Below, in pieces: positions 63,112 through 64,000 of a DNA stretch of 64,000 bases (position 1 is its first letter; the number at the start of each line of letters is the position of its first letter). A program made the position numbers and the translations under genes. The DNA is from Citrus sinensis (lineage: Eukaryota > Streptophyta > Magnoliopsida > Sapindales > Rutaceae): NCBI RefSeq assembly GCF_022201045.2, contig NC_068564.1, forward strand, positions 26,875,001 through 26,939,000, given 5' to 3'. The notes below the pieces were generated by a model. That model was not told the origin of the DNA and searched no databases. It saw nothing but the letters and a program-made list of their open reading frames with translations.

Positions 63112-64000
63112 ATGGCATCTTCTTCTCCGTTCAGACAAGAACTACCAAGAACAACTCCCCTTTCATCTCTACTATACTTTAATAGAAAAAAGGTGCCACG
63201 ATCGGGAGACCATGACGACGAACTCAAAGACGCCGATAGCAGGGACGACCGAATCACGACCGCCAGGTGGAAGAATGCCGACCAGTGAGTTTCCATGTTG
63301 ACTCACAGACAACCTCAGTTTGTTCGAGCCGCGAATGAGGTATGAAAATGCTTATTACTGTGTATGTCAGTTTTATTAGATGGAATTAATCAATTTGGTA
63401 AAAATGAGTAATGGGTCTCGACAATTTTTTGAGAGCATCTCTGTTGTTTCCATTGTTTTTAATTGATTGGGTTAGTTGCAGGTTAATGATTGTTGTAAAT
63501 GCATGTTCACCTGATTTTGATTGAAGATGGCTTCAGCTACATTATGCTGTTTTGTGAATGATTGAAGATGGGTATGCAAATTTTTTTAATTGTTTAAACT
63601 ATTGCCACTGATTGTTTGGATTCATGCTAGTTTTTATTAAATTATAAATGTAATTAAGTGTTGGAGATTCCTTGTGCCGCAATATTAATATTTTGAGGAT
63701 ACTTGATTTTGTTTTTTTTTTCTTTTTATCACGATATGTACATGTCTTCGTTGAAAAAATGTCATGATTTGCTGCATTCTCTCACACTGGAGCAGTGAGT
63801 TTAGTGGTTTTAATTCTTTTCTTCTCTTTGACTATGGCTCTACTTCACTGCATTTAGATGTCTTTATTTGTCCAGCATCAAATGATAAAGGAATATAGTC
63901 TCCTTTTGATTTCAGTTTGTCTTTCTGTTTTGTAGCCAAGAGGTTCTAACTACCATCGAGAGTGAAAGGCTCTCCAAGTCAAGGCACATAGCTCCTACTG
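63112..64000 (+). CDS. Unidentified gene, 5' part (runs off the window)
   Basis: A 57-codon exon (63112-63284) starts MASSSPFRQELPRTTPLSSL and ends RITTARWKNAD plus two bases at a strong donor, CCA/GTGAGT. Its in-frame stop (TGA) lies one codon past the donor. A second exon-like stretch begins after TTTTGTAG at 63936 and reads QEVLTTIESERLSKSRHIAP to the window edge. Phases match (2 + 1), giving H before QEV, although other exons may lie between. The first exon is acidic and basic mixed (DHDDELKDADSRDD) and has no recognised domain. The interval 63285-63935 is AT-rich, intron-like sequence. I do not recognise the protein. Confidence 0.45.

Overview
The window reads as nuclear DNA of a woody eudicot. 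It is AT-rich, its genes have many introns with plant-type GT..AG junctions, and protein resemblance together with an RPS2/RPP8-type resistance-gene cluster make Citrus or a close relative in Sapindales my best guess. That is inference from memory; no search was run. I placed exon boundaries by reading splice sites and checking that phases join.

Left part (1-20 kb). A seven-exon gene for a secreted protein with a probable permuted papain fold (783-5061, +) is followed by a decayed CYP716-like cytochrome P450 (5500-7205, -). Two intact copies of a small TMEM14/FAX fatty-acid-export-like gene (8951-10867 and 14385-16157, both -) lie in a direct duplication of about 3.1 kb, with a type I MADS-box gene (12904-13689, +) between them. 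A single-exon DTW-domain tRNA modification gene (17846-19138, +) has a hAT element 3' of it.

Middle part (20-39 kb). There is a copia fossil, an MLO pseudogene (+) and the 13-exon RIO2 kinase gene (25977-30714, -), which has a hAT element with perfect 8-bp target duplications upstream. Next come a truncated second copy of the DTW gene (32255-32761), a mitochondrial CAF-like CRM-domain splicing factor (33348-35277, +) and a purple acid phosphatase (36132-38680, -).

Right part (39-64 kb). A gene-poor stretch with a direct duplication and a Mutator-type MITE leads to an intact CC-NB-LRR gene of the RPS2 type (43427-46822, +). A graveyard of a second NLR family follows: fragments at 47.8, 48.8-49.6 and 51.2 kb, one copy split by a solo LTR (56.5-57.7 kb), and a nearly full copy with a degenerate P-loop and a frameshift (59.7-62.1 kb). 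A broken Ty3/gypsy chromovirus (51444-55945) sits among them. A new gene starts at about 63112 and runs off the right edge.

Working together. RIO2 (ribosome maturation), the DTW protein (tRNA modification) and the CAF-like factor (organellar intron splicing) are unrelated RNA housekeeping genes that happen to be neighbours. The strongest structural signal is that the segmental duplications carry paralogous empty sites, which fix the ends of two DNA transposons without outside data. I saw no convincing undescribed multi-gene system. The best leads are the permuted-papain secreted protein, the NLR family with a non-canonical P-loop, a splice donor that hides the real C-terminus of the CC-NB-LRR, and a possible hAT-derived leader on the MADS gene.
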